The notes beneath the pieces are model-generated. The model did no database searches. It was not told the DNA's origin and saw only the letters and a program-made list of their open reading frames with translations. A program made the position numbers and the translations under genes. Below are positions 1-11,085 of a stretch of DNA of 64,000 nucleotides, piece by piece. This DNA comes from Protonemura montana (taxonomy: Eukaryota; Arthropoda; Insecta; Plecoptera; Nemouridae), in the NCBI GenBank assembly GCA_947568835.1, contig CANOQG010000002.1, positions 186,001-250,000 of the forward strand, read 5' to 3'. Within the stretch, counting starts at the first letter, position 1. Every line of letters begins with the position of its first letter.

Positions 1-209
1 AGTTGATCGTCTCGAGCAACACCACCTTCACCAAGAACATCGTGTACCAGGAGGTGCTCGAGATTCATGCGCCGAACCACCAGGCAGCGGATCCTTCCTC
101 GCGTAGTGGCTATCAAGAGGCTGACCAGCAGGCCCTTGAGCAGTCGCTTAGTCAACTCGCTGTATCGGATGCGGATGAAGAAGTTCCAATGGACACCTCC
201 TCCTCCTAA
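1..209 (+). CDS. RepHel protein, C-terminal fragment (RepHel-1)
   Basis: This is the last part of a Helitron Rep/helicase gene that starts before the window. The frame is open from the first bases and ends at TAA 207-209. The 68 visible residues match the C-terminal tail of the intact gene at 38492-44173 with very few changes (for example NHQ for DHQ) and end in MDTSSS. The tail lies beyond the last helicase motif, is rich in Gln, Ser and acidic residues, and has no catalytic residue. The first codon in view is TTG, but it is internal, not a start. Whether the missing part is intact cannot be judged here. Confidence 0.88.
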   Translation, partial: LIVSSNTTFTKNIVYQEVLEIHAPNHQAADPSSRSGYQEADQQALEQSLSQLAVSDADEEVPMDTSSS

Positions 210-497
210 ATCCTATCATTGTTCTATCCCTTACATTTGCAATAGCGGTAAAATTTCCTAGATAAATTTAAATTCAGTAATGCTAGGTAGGGCAGACCAG
301 GAACCGTGACTAGCACGGCAGGTAGCAACCCAATTCCCATATATTTCACCATGCTGACACGCTTTTCTGCTGCAGGTATAAAGCACCGGACGCCGCATAG
401 CCCTTTAACTTCACGACCATTGCGCTCGCATGTGGACACTCTAACGGAACTGCTCCTCCCAGAGCTAGACAATTATGCATGTAAATTAATTGATAGA

Positions 498-1000
498 TTA
501 TATTGTACATACATTTAGTAAAGTAGTTACTTCTAACTAATAGTATTAGAAATGCAGCCTGCTGTTTTCCATCTGCATGTCATGCATGTTCCAAAAAAAA
601 TAAAAATAAAAATAAAAAACATATCGTAGATTTATTAAAGTAGTTACTAAGTAGTAAGTAGTAGTAGTTGGTAAGCAAGTAGTAAATAGTTATGCAACCT
701 GCTGTTTTCCATCTGCATGTCATGCATGTTCAAAAAAACAAAAAAACAAAAAAAAATCATAGATTTAGTAAAGTAGTTACTAAGTAGTAAGTAGTAGTAG
801 TTGGTAAGTAAGTAGTTTATAGTTATGCAACCTGCTGTTTTCCATCTGCATGTCATGCATGTTCAAAAAAACCAAAAAACCAAAAAAAAATATCATAGAT
901 TTAGTAAAGTAGCTACTAAGTAGTAAGTAGTAGTAGTTGGTAAGTAAGTAGTTAATAGTTATGCAACCTGCTGTTTTCTATCTGCATGTTTGCAATTTTT
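498..1000 (+). repeat. Subterminal tandem repeat, about 135-bp unit, 4 copies
   Basis: Each unit carries a TTAGTAAAGTAGTTAC-like block, a GTAG/TAAG-rich stretch, CCTGCTGTTTTCCATCTGCA, a TGCATGTCATGCATG near-palindrome and an A-rich spacer of A-runs broken by C. The first copy (498-593) is the most diverged. The same repeat lies in the same place in E6 (about 34593-34945, 3 copies) and E7 (about 44528-45010, 4 copies), so copy number varies between otherwise near-identical elements. Confidence 0.85.
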
Positions 1001-1272
1001 TTAAGGTCACAATCTTACTTTCGTGTCGGTCTTTTTACTGCATGTTTCTCTTTTCTTGATTCCATCTTGGAATGTCAAACCAACTAACCACCAAGCATGA
1101 TAGCATTGCACCAGTCTAAAAACTGAACAATGCATCCTACCTATCCGACACAGTTGATCCTTGCATGAATCCTTGCATGTCCGCACATCAGAGATTCCTG
1201 TTGCTTGCAACGGGCTGCACAATCTTTGATAGTGTAAGGCAGAGGCGATGTAGTGTGCGACGATCGCCATGC

Positions 1273-1299
1273 TGCCGGGGCGGGATGGGGGCCCCGGCA
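1273..1299 (+). other. GC-rich 9-bp hairpin in Helitron tail
   Basis: TGCCGGGGC (1273-1281) and GCCCCGGCA (1291-1299) are perfect inverted repeats around the loop GGGATGGGG. It stands out in AT-rich DNA and recurs unchanged at 35177-35203 (E6) and 45427-45453 (E7). The G-runs could also stack. Its role is unknown; an RNA structure in the 3' UTR is possible. Confidence 0.75.
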
Positions 1300-2018
1300 T
1301 AACAAATATTTTTAAAATTCTCTCACTTAACAGCTTGAATACATTTAGAAACTTTTCATTTCTCCAAGAATGGTGCCTCGCTCTTGCCGTCTATTTTTAT
1401 TTTGTTTTAGACCCCCCCTCCCCCTGCCAATCGTGGAGAAGGAACTTCTTCATGGCACCATTGCGGAGATTACTTTCAATTACGAATGAACAGTGGCGAT
1501 ACTGCGACATGGCTGGTCTGCATTGACTGTTGCTTTCAAATGGTCAAAGTTTTCAACGCAAATCGTCGTAAACATGTGAATATTTCTTATATTTGTAAAA
1601 ATGATCATAATATTGGCAAATAAAAATTACAATAATGAATAGGTACATTTTTGTGTGTTTAATCTTCAAAAAAAAAAAACCTTCGTCGCTGAAACCAAAC
1701 CAAAAATATTTGTAATGATTCCTTTCTGTCCAAAAAGCACACCAAATGGTTGTGTCCTTATAAGCAATGCTGCTGGTTAGCCATCATCGTTGAAGGTACT
1801 GGCGGAAATCAGGTATAGTATGGTATATCAAGTCGTAAGAGCATAATACTTTGTTTTCTTGCCATTTTTTCAGTACTTTATTTTGTTGTCCCATAAAAGT
1901 TTCTTAAATGTATGCGTAGAGGCTACATTAAGTGCTAAGTCTCAGTTCGGTCCCAGGGCTTAGGGACTAGATTTTGGCCTAGGCCCATATATTTTTGTCA
2001 TGATCTATCCTATCGGCA

Positions 2019-2035
2019 TATGCCCTATGGGCATA
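2019..2035 (+). other. 7-bp hairpin about 130 nt before the 3' terminus
   Basis: TATGCCC-TAT-GGGCATA. Identical copies are at 35919-35935 (E6) and 61391-61407 (tail of chimera E11); E7 keeps a 6-bp version (46239-46253). It is separate from the terminal Helitron hairpin and may be an accessory terminator or RNA structure. Confidence 0.6.
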
Positions 2036-2161
2036 GGGTACTAGAAAAACAGTAGTGAGCTTTTTTTAATTGTTAATCCAAGTTCAAAGACAATACTAAT
2101 ACTAAAATAAAACCACTCGGGATAAGAACAACAGGTGCCGTTAGGCATCGGGTACTGCTAG

Positions 2162-5100
2162 TTAACCTTATATAAAAGCCTTAAAATGTGATGTTCAACT
2201 TTTTAGTTTGTGGGTGGGTGGCTGGCTGGCTGGCTGGGATGTAACCGGCCGCTCTACTGGTTATGGAAATTGCGAAATGCGACTCAATACGTACGAAAAT
2301 GGGCTAGCATTTTTCAGAATTAACTTTTCCATTGGCAGGCGACATTTTCACAGCGATTTAAAATCGTTTTCATGGTGAAAAGTTGCTAAATATGACGGCA
2401 AGATATCTCAGAGCCAGGCGATGCAGCTCGATTTTTAAAACTCTTTTTATACCAAAGTTTTTCTAGCCTTGAGCTCCACGGTTATTTTTCATGCATTTGT
2501 AATAAAGTTGTTGATGTAATTGAGCGAAAACACATTCAATTGCGATCGTTTTACGTAAAAAAGAATTAATTTTGCTAATAAACTGACAGCTTTGATCAAT
2601 TGTTTGCTTTTTTGACACCACGGCAAGGTGTACGAAATCGTAAATGTATCTTTTCGGCAGTGCATTCAGGAAATTCAAACGTCAAATTTAAACGTCAAAG
2701 TCAACGTCAATGTCAAATTCAATTTCAAAATCTCCAAAACTGAACGGAAAACGTGTAAAATTGGCTTCTATTGTTCAAATACAGTTTTATATCCCGCTAC
2801 GTCTTTTTCACGATGATTTAAAAGTGTTTTAGTATAGTAAAGTATCAAAAATATTGTTGGTGTTCGGCTATCAAGATACAAAAGAGTCACTTGATTGATC
2901 TCGACATTGTATGGTATTGTATATGATTGTATTATACTGCATGGTATTGTATGGTATTTTATTGTTATGTATGGTATTCTTTGGTATTGGATGTTTTTGG
3001 ATGGTATTTAATATTATTGTTTGATATTGTATGGTATTATTTAGTATTCGACAGTATTCTATGGTATTCTATGGTATTCTATGGTATTCTATGGTGTTCT
3101 ATGGTGTTCTATGGTGTTCTATGGTGTTCTATGGTGTTCTATGGTATTCTATGGTATTCTATGGTATTCTATGGTATTCTATAATATTCGATGAATTTCT
3201 ATGAATTTCTATGGTATTCTATGGTATTGTATGGTATTGTATGGTATTGTTTGTTATTCTAAGGTATTCTTTGGTATTCTATGGTGTTCTATGGTGTTCT
3301 ATGGTGTTCTATGGTGTTCTATGGTATTCTATGGTATTCCATGGTATTCTATGGTATTCTCTAATATTCTATGAAGTTCTATGATATTCTATGATATTGT
3401 ATGGTATTGTATGGTATTGTATGGTATTATATGGTTTTCTATGGTATTTAATGGTTTCTATGGAGTTTTATGGTATTCTATGATATTGTATGGTATTCTA
3501 TGGTCTTCTATGGTATTCTATGTTATTGTATGGTATTCTATTGAATTATATAATATTATATGGTATTCTATGGTATTCTATGGTATTCAATGGTATTCTA
3601 TGGTATTTTATAATATTCTTCGGAGTTCTATGGTATTATATGGAGTTAATGGTATTCTATGGTGTTCTTTGGTGTTCTATGGTGTTTTATGGTATTGTTT
3701 TGTGTTCTATGGTGTTCTATGGTATTCTATGGTATTCTATAGTGTTCCATGGTGTTCTATGGTGTGCTATGGTATTCTATGGTATTCTATTGTGTTCTAT
3801 GGTATTCTTTGGTGTTCTATGGTATTCTAAGGTATTCTATGGTATTCTATGGTATTCTATGGTATTTTATAATATTCTATGGTATTCTATGGAGTTCTAT
3901 GGTATTCTATGATATTGTATGATATTCTATGGTATTATATGGTATTCTTTGGTATTCTATGGTATTCTATGGTAATCTATGGTGTTCTTTGGTATTCTAT
4001 GGTGTTCTATGGTATTCTATGGCATTCTATGGTAATCTATGGTATTCTTTGGTATTCTATGGTATTCTATGGAGTTCTATGGAATGCTATGGAATTCTAT
4101 AGTATTCTGTTGTAATCTAAGAATTCTATGGTATTCTATGGTATTCTATGGTATTTTATGGTTTTAATGGTATTATATGGTATTCTTTGGTATTCTTTGG
4201 AATTCTTAGGTATTTTTTGGTATTCTATAGTATTCTTTGGTATACTATGGTATTCTAAGTTATTCTATGGAGTTTTATGGTATTCTTTGATATTGTATGG
4301 TATTGTATGGTATTCTATGGAATTATATGATATTGTATGGCATTGTATGGTGTTCTTTGGTATTCTATGGTATTCAATGATATTCTACGGTATTCGATGG
4401 TATTCTATGGTATTCTACGGTATTTTATGGTATTCTATGGTAATCCATGGTATTCTATGGTATTCTTTGGTATTCTTATGTATTCTTTGGTATTATATGG
4501 TATTGTTTAGTATTTTATGGTATTCTATGGTATTCTATGGTATTCTATAGTATTCGAAGGTATTCGAAGGTATTCTTTGGTATTCTATGGTATTCTTTGA
4601 TATTGTATGGTTTTCTATGGTATTCTATGGAATTCTTTGATATTGTATGGCATTGTATGGTATTTTATGGTATTTTATGTTATTATTTGATATTGTATGG
4701 TATTCTATGGTATTCTATGGAATTCTATGATATTTTATGGTATTCTATGGTATTGTATGGTATTGTATGGTATTGTATGGTATTGTATTGTATTCTATGG
4801 TATTCTATGGTATTGTATGGTATTGTTTGGTTTTGTTTGGATGTGTATGGTATTAAATGTTTGTGGATGGTATTCTATGAAATTTTATGGGTTTCTTTGA
4901 TATAATATTGTTCTCTATGGTATTTGGAGGTATTCGATAGTATTATTTGGTATTCTATGATGTTGTATGGAATGGTATGGTATTCCATATGTTCCTATGG
5001 GTTTCTATATTATTTTATGGTTTTTTTTTGGTATCCTCTGGTATTTTATGAGTTTCAATGGATTTCTATGGTATAAGAAGATACTTTATGGTGTTGTTAG

Positions 5101-5391
5101 GAATTGAATGGTATTCGATGATACAGTTTGGTATTTTTAGGTATTCTATGGTATTGTATGGTATTGTATGGTATTCTTTTGTATTGTATGGTATTCTAGG
5201 TCCCCTTTGGTATTGTATGATATTGTTTGGTATTTTATGGGTTTGTTTGGTATTTTATGGCATTTTATTGTATTGTATTGTATTGAATGGAATTTCATGG
5301 TTTTCTATCAAAGAAAACTCGAGACACGTTTAAACCAAAATGCCCACTCCCTCAAAATCGTAAGGTGCCGTTAGGCATCGGGTACTGCTAG
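2162..5391 (+). mobile_element. E2: non-autonomous Helitron, subfamily A (3230 bp)
   Basis: It starts TTAACCTTATATAAAAG directly after E1's CTAG and ends with hairpin plus CTAG at 5388-5391. The first 740 bp or so carry the 5' region shared by the family, including a conserved AAGATATCTCAGAGCCAGGC block and GTCAA-type direct repeats at about 2678-2720. The rest is the 10-bp minisatellite and an 80-bp tail. There is no Rep or helicase sequence, so it would depend on RepHel supplied by another copy. Confidence 0.88.
2904..5310 (+). repeat. 10-bp minisatellite array in E2
   Basis: About 240 units of TTCTATGGTA, with a run of GGTGTTCTAT variants near 3090-3140 and again near 3280-3320, and more degenerate GGTATTGTAT and GTTTGGTAT units toward the 3' end. 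ORFs across it (for example 3381-3830, 4447-4905) all spell variants of MVFYGILWYS and are a product of the repeat. The last third is similar to 8500-9060 in E3. Confidence 0.95.
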
Positions 5392-8300
5392 TTAACCTTA
5401 TATAAAAGCTTTAAATTGCGATGTTCAACTTTTTAGTTTGTGGGTATGTGGGTGGATGGCTGGGATGTAACCGGCCGCTCTACTGGTTATGGAAATTGCG
5501 AAATGCGACTCAAAACGTACGGAAATCGGCTAGAATTTTTCAGAATTAACTTTTACATTGGCAGGTGATATTTTCACAGCGATTTAAAATCGTTTTCATG
5601 GTGAAAAGTTGCTAAATATGACGGCAAGATATCTCAGAGCCAGGCGATGCAGCTCGATTTTTACAACTCTTTAATACTCAAGTTTTTCTAGCCTCGAGCT
5701 CCACGGTGATTTTTCATGCATTTGTATTAAAGTTGTTGATGTAATTGAGCAAAAACACATTCAATTGCGATCGTTTTAAGTGAAAAAGAATTAATTTTGC
5801 TAATAAACTGACAGCTTTGATCAATTGTTTGCTTTTTTGACACCACGGCAAGGTGTACGAAATTGTGAATGTATCTTTTCGGCAGTGCATTCAGGAAATT
5901 CAAACGTCAAATTTAAACGTCAAAGTCAACGTCAATGTCAAATTCAATTTCAAAATCTCCAAAACTGAACGGAAAACGTGTGAAATTGGCTTATATTGTT
6001 CAAATACAGTTTTACATCCCGCTGCGTCTTTTTCACGATGATTTAAAAGTGTTTTAGTATAGTAAAGTATCAAAAATATTGTTGGTGTTCGGCTAGCAAG
6101 ATACAAAAGAGTCACTTGATTCATCTCGACATTGTATGGCATTGTATAAGATTGTATTATACTGCATGGTATTGTATGGTATTTTATTGTTATGTATGGT
6201 AATCTTTGGTATTGGATGTTTTTGGATGGTATTTAATATAATTGTTTGATATTGTATGGTATTGAATGAAAATGTATGGTATTCTTTAGTATTCGACAGT
6301 ATTCTATGGTATTCTATGGTGTTCTATGGTGTTCTATGGTATCCTATGGTATTCTATGGTATTCTATAATATTTAATGAATTTCTATGGTATTCTATGGT
6401 ATTGTATGGTATTGTATGGTATTGTATGGTATTCAAAGGTATTCTTTGGTATTCTATGGTGTTCTATGGTGTTCTATGGTGTTCTATGGTATTGTATGGT
6501 ATTCTATGGTATTCTATGGTATTCTATAATATTCTATGAAGTTCTATGGTATTCTATGATATTGTATGGTAATGTATGGTATTGTATGGTATTGTATGGT
6601 ATTGTATGGTATTGTATGGTATTGTATGGTATTCTATGGTATTTCATGGTATGCTATGGAGTTATATGGTATTCTATGGTCTTCTACGGTATTCTATGGT
6701 ATTCTATGGTATTCAATGGTTTTCTATGGTATTTTATAATATTCTACGGAGATCTATGGTATTATATGGAGTTAATGGTATTCAATGGTGTTCTATGGTG
6801 TTCTATGGTATACTATGGTATTCTATGGTTTCATTGGTGTGCTATGGTATTCTAAGGTATTCTATTGTGTTCTAAGGTATTTTTTGGTGTTCTATGGTAT
6901 TCTATTGTATTCTATGGTATTCTATGGTATTTTATAATATTCTTTGGTATTCTTTGGAGTTCTATGATATTCTATGATATTGTATGGTATTGTTTGGTAT
7001 TCTATGGTATTCTTTAGTATTCTATGGAGTTCTAGAGTATTCTATTATATACTATGGTATTCTATAGAGTTCTTTGGTATTCTATAATATTCTATGGTAT
7101 TCTATGGTGTTCTATGGTATTCAATGGAGTTCTATGGTATTCAATGGAGTTCTATAATATTATATGGAGTTAATGGTATTCTATGGTGTTCTTTGGTGTT
7201 CTATGGTGTTTTATGGTATTCTTTTGTGTTCTATGGTATTCTATTGTGTTCTATGGTATTCTTTTGTGTTCCATGGTATCCTATTGTGTTCTTTGGTATT
7301 CTATTGTGTTCTATGGTATTCTATTGTGTTCCATGGTATTCTATTGTGTTCTATGGTATTCTGTGGTGTTCTATGGTATTCTATGGTATTCTATGGTATT
7401 CTATGGTATTCTACGGTATTTTATGGTATTCTATGGTATTCTTTAATATTCTATGAAGTTCTATGGTATTCTATGATATTGTATGGTATTGTATGGTATT
7501 GTATGGTATTGTATGGTATTGTATGGTATTCTATGGTATTCTATGGTATTCTATGGTATTCTATGGTATTTCATGGTATGCTATGAAATTATATGGTATT
7601 CTATGGTCTTCTACGGTATTCTATGGTATTCTATGGTATTCAATAGTTTTCTATGGTATTTTATAATAATCTACGGAGTTCTATGGTATTAAATGGAGTT
7701 AATGGTATTCTTTGGTGTTCTATGGTGTTTTATGGTGTTCTATGGTGTTCTATGGTGTTTTATGGTATTCTATTGTGTTCTATGGTATTCTATTGTGTTC
7801 TATGGTATACTATTGTGTTTTATGGTATTCTGTGGTGTTCTATGGTATTCTATGGTATTCTATGGTATTCTATGGTATTTTATGGTATTTTATGGTATTC
7901 TTTGGAGTTCTATGGTATTCTATGATATTCTTTGCTATTCTATGGTATTCTTTGGCATTCTATGGTATTCTTTGGTATTCTATAAAGTTCTATAGTATTC
8001 TATTATATACTATGGTATTTTATAGAGTTCTTTGGTATTCTATGATATTCTATGGTATTCTATGGTATTCTATGGTATTCTATGGTAATCTATGGTGTTA
8101 TATGGTGTTTTATGGTGTTCTATGGTATTCTATGGCATTCTTTGGTATTCTATGGTATTCTATGGTATTCTATGGAGTTCTATAGAATTCTATGGATTTC
8201 TATGGTTTTATGTTGTAATCTAAGAATTATATGGTATTCTTTGGCATTCTATGGTATTCTATGGTATTTTATGGTATTCTATGGTATTCTATGGTATTCT

Positions 8301-9143
8301 TTGGTATTCTAAGTTATTCTATGGAGTTATATGGTATTCTTTGATATTGTATGGTATTCTATGGTATTCTATGGAATTCGATGATATTGTATGGCATTGT
8401 ATGGTTTTCTATGGTATTCTATGGTATTCTATGGTATTCTATGGTAATCCATGGTATTCTATGGTATTCTATAGTATTCTATGGTATTCTATGGTATTCT
8501 ATGGTATTCTATAGTATTCTTTGGTATCCTATGGTATTGTATGGTATTGTTAGGTTTTGTTTGGAAGTGTATGGTATTTAATGTTTTTGGATGGTATTCT
8601 ATGAAATTTTATGGGTTTCTTTGATATAATATGGTTCTCTATGGTATTTGGAGGTATTCGATAGTATTATTTGGAATCCTATGATGTTGTATGGAATGGT
8701 ATGGTTTTCCATATGTTCCTATGGGTTTCTTTATTATTTTATGGTATTTTTTGGTATCCTCTGGTATTTTATGAGTTTCAATGGATTTCTATGGTATAAG
8801 AAGATACTTTATGGTGTTGTTAGGAATTGAATGGTATTCGATGATACAGTTTGGTATTCGTAGGTATTCTATGGTATTGTATGGTATTGTATGGTATTCT
8901 TTTGTATTGTATGGTATTCTAGGTCCCCTTTGGTATTGTATGATATTGTTTGGTATTTTATGGGTTTGTTTGGTATTTTATGGCATTTTATGGTATTGTA
9001 TTGTATTGAATGGAATTTTATGGTTTTCTTAGGGTTTCTTTGGTATTGAATGGTTTTCTATCAAAGAAAACTCGAGACACGTTTAAACCAAATGCCCACT
9101 CCCTCAAAATCGTAAGGTGCCGTTAGGCAGCGGGTACTGCTAG
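5392..9143 (+). mobile_element. E3: non-autonomous Helitron, subfamily A (3752 bp)
   Basis: It starts TTAACCTTATATAAAAG after E2's CTAG. It ends with the TGCC-GTTA-GGCA hairpin and a GCGGG spacer variant before CTAG 9140-9143. It is near-identical over about 3.7 kb to 57361-61110 (E11), including the order of minisatellite variants, so these two are recent copies of one element or products of conversion. There is no protein-coding gene beyond repeat-derived ORFs. Confidence 0.9.
6129..9062 (+). repeat. 10-bp minisatellite array in E3
   Basis: TTCTATGGTA units with blocks of ATTGTGTTCTATGGT (7220-7370, 7770-7830) and runs of GGTATTGTAT (6570-6620, 7480-7520). It begins directly after CTCGACATTGTATGG and ends just before a TCAAAGAAAACTCGAG tail. 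Short stretches recur inside it, pointing to unequal exchange. Confidence 0.95.
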
Positions 9144-9889
9144 TTAACCATATATAAAAGCCTTAATTTAGCGATGTTCAACTTTTTAGTTTGTATCTGG
9201 CTGGGATGTATGTGACGTTAGCTGAAATGTTGATAGAAATTGCGAAATTTGGTCAAAAACGTGTGCAATTGGGTTATATTTGTTCGTAATTCTGCTCTCC
9301 ATTGCTGGGTGACATTTTGACGGCGATTTGAGAGCGTTTTCATGGTGAAAAGTTGCTAAATATGACGGCAAGATATCTCAGAGCCAGGCGATGCAGCTCG
9401 ATTTTATAACTCTTTTAATACTCGAGTTTTTCTTGCCTAGAGCTCCACGGTGATTTTTCATGCATTCGTATTAAAGTTGTTGATGTAATTGAGCGAAAAC
9501 ACATTCAATTGCGATCGTTTTACGTGAAAAAGAATTAATTTTGCTAATAAACTGACAGCTTTGATCAATTGTTTGCTTTTTTGTCACCACAGCAAGGTGT
9601 ACGAAATCGTGAATGTATCTTCTCAGCAGTGCATTCAGGAAATTCAAACGTCAAATTTAAACGTCAAAGTCAACGTCAAAATAAACGTCAATGTCAAATT
9701 CTTTTCAAAATCTCCAGAACTGAACGGAAAACGTGTGAAATTGGCTTAATTTGTTCAAATACAGTTTTACATCCCGCTACGTCTTTTTCACGATGATTTA
9801 AAAGTGTTTTAGTATAGTAAAGTATCAAAAATATTGTTGATGTCTTGGCTAGCAAGATGAATAAGAGTCACTTGATTTATCTCGATTTT

Positions 9890-11033
9890 TGATTGATGCA
9901 AAACTTGCCTCTTACTGACCTGCAGCAATTCGATAATACTTTGCATGCATGCCTGTTTCAGTTATTGAAGAAATTGAGTGAAAACGCTTTTATTCGCGAT
10001 CGGTTTACTTAAAATAGAAATAATTTATGCAAACATTTGTTTGGTTTTTTGACCACTGCAAGGCGAAAGAATTCTTAAAGTTATCTTTTCATTTCAAAAA
10101 GGATTGGAAAGTTAAACGATCTATTTACACCTCTATTGGAATTGGAATATCGAAAATCGGTCAAAAACGGCTGGAATTTGAACATAAATTCTGATCGCGA
10201 CCCAAAGCGATATTTCTACGAGGATTTTATGAGATTTTCATGAGACATTTTTTTTAAAACTGGCTGGCAAGGAAAGATTTTGACAGTTATCAAACAATGC
10301 ACAACAACTACATTTTCGAAGAAACTTATTTTATCAATTTTAAGTTGCTATCCGTCTTTTAAACATGTTTTTCGTAAGATTTGGTGGAGATGTAACACGT
10401 GTTTAATAAGTTTTACTCTCTAAGAAAGATTTCAAGAAATCATGGACGGAAATCTTTTGACAGCCAGCATCGTTTGTTTTCGAAATTGTCATCGTGATCA
10501 CTTTGGAATTCACAGAGTTTCCACAATGCAGTGACCCCGAGTGACATAAGCGGCAAATTTCAAATACAAAGAAAGCGTTTCAAAACATGAAAAGAACATT
10601 GCTATGAAAATGTGCAGCGTAATAGACGGCTGAAAGTGGTTTAATTTTGCACATTATACAAAATTGTTGATTCTTTACAGATGGGATCACACAACTTTAT
10701 GGAAATAAATCTTCTTTTTTGTTATGTTAAGTTTCAATGCGTGTTTTTAATGTTTTTTAAGTAATATTTAGTAAATATTCAACCCGTATTTAATCTTATC
10801 TCTCAAAGATAGATTATTACAATTTTTGACCACATTATTATGACAGCTAGCGTCAATCATTTGCTTGAATCTTTAATTTTTTGCTTGATTCAAAACTTGA
10901 ATCTGATAGACATGATTGAGGAATGAACTGGAAATACGAAGCATTAAAAACATTTTCAATATATATATTTTGTTTAATTTTTTTATTTATATTCAGTTAT
11001 TACAATATTGTTTATTATATATTATTATATGTA
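9890..11033. other. AT-rich stretch of E4 without a gene
   Basis: No supported gene. About 9900-10085 is a diverged second copy of the 5' module at about 9440-9600, with the same order of blocks (GCATGC, GAAATTGAG, GCGATCG, TTTGACCACTGCAAGG). The same diverged version occurs at about 16080-16310 in E5. The rest is unassigned AT-rich sequence. Two AATAAA signals read on the minus strand lie at the right end (about 10981-11016). Confidence 0.6.
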
Positions 11034-11040
11034 TAACTAT

Positions 11041-11075
11041 TAACTAATAACTAATAACTAATAACTAATAACTAA
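11041..11075. repeat. 7-bp simple repeat (TAACTAA)5
   Basis: Five perfect TAACTAA units followed by degenerate ones up to about 11092. It abuts the stop codon of the candidate minus-strand gene. Confidence 0.9.
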
Positions 11076-11085
11076 TAAATATTAA

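Larger units (their letters stand above)
210..2130 (+). other. 3' untranslated tail of E1
   Basis: No convincing gene. It holds the tandem repeats at 498-1000, two hairpins (1273-1299 and 2019-2035) and a conserved module at about 1330-1560 that recurs in the tails of E4, E6 and E7. An AATAAA at about 1617-1623 is a possible polyadenylation signal. The small ORFs here (for example 306-518 +, 224-472 -, 1007-1300 -) recur in E6 and E7 only because those copies are recent. Confidence 0.7.
1..2161 (+). mobile_element. E1: autonomous Helitron, 3' part
   Basis: The window opens inside this unit, so its 5' end and most of its gene are missing. It holds the last codons of a RepHel gene and a tail of about 1.95 kb that is nearly the same as the tails of E6 and E7. 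The 3' terminus is a TGCC-GTTA-GGCA hairpin (2136-2147), ten bases, and CTAG at 2158-2161. The next base starts E2. Hairpin plus CTRR is the known 3' signature of Helitrons. Confidence 0.9.

Noticed and set aside
224-472. Minus-strand ORF conserved after RepHel-1, -3 and -4
   Set aside because: The three copies are near-identical DNA, so conservation of the frame carries no information; it has no recognisable domain.
306-518. Small plus-strand ORF after RepHel-1, with an acceptor-like CTTTTCTGCTGCAG, as a last RepHel exon
   Set aside because: No conserved donor was found near the end of RepHel, the ORF end differs between E1 and E6/E7, and E4 has no counterpart.
1921-2010. tRNA- or SINE-like sequence in the tail (GGTCCCAGGGCTTAGGGACT)
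   Set aside because: No cloverleaf, A box or B box could be laid out, and the block is always attached to Helitron tails.
3381-3830. Long ORFs across the minisatellites as multi-pass membrane proteins
   Set aside because: The peptide is a direct translation of the 10-bp unit in all three frames, with no splice or start context, so the open frame needs no selection to explain it.
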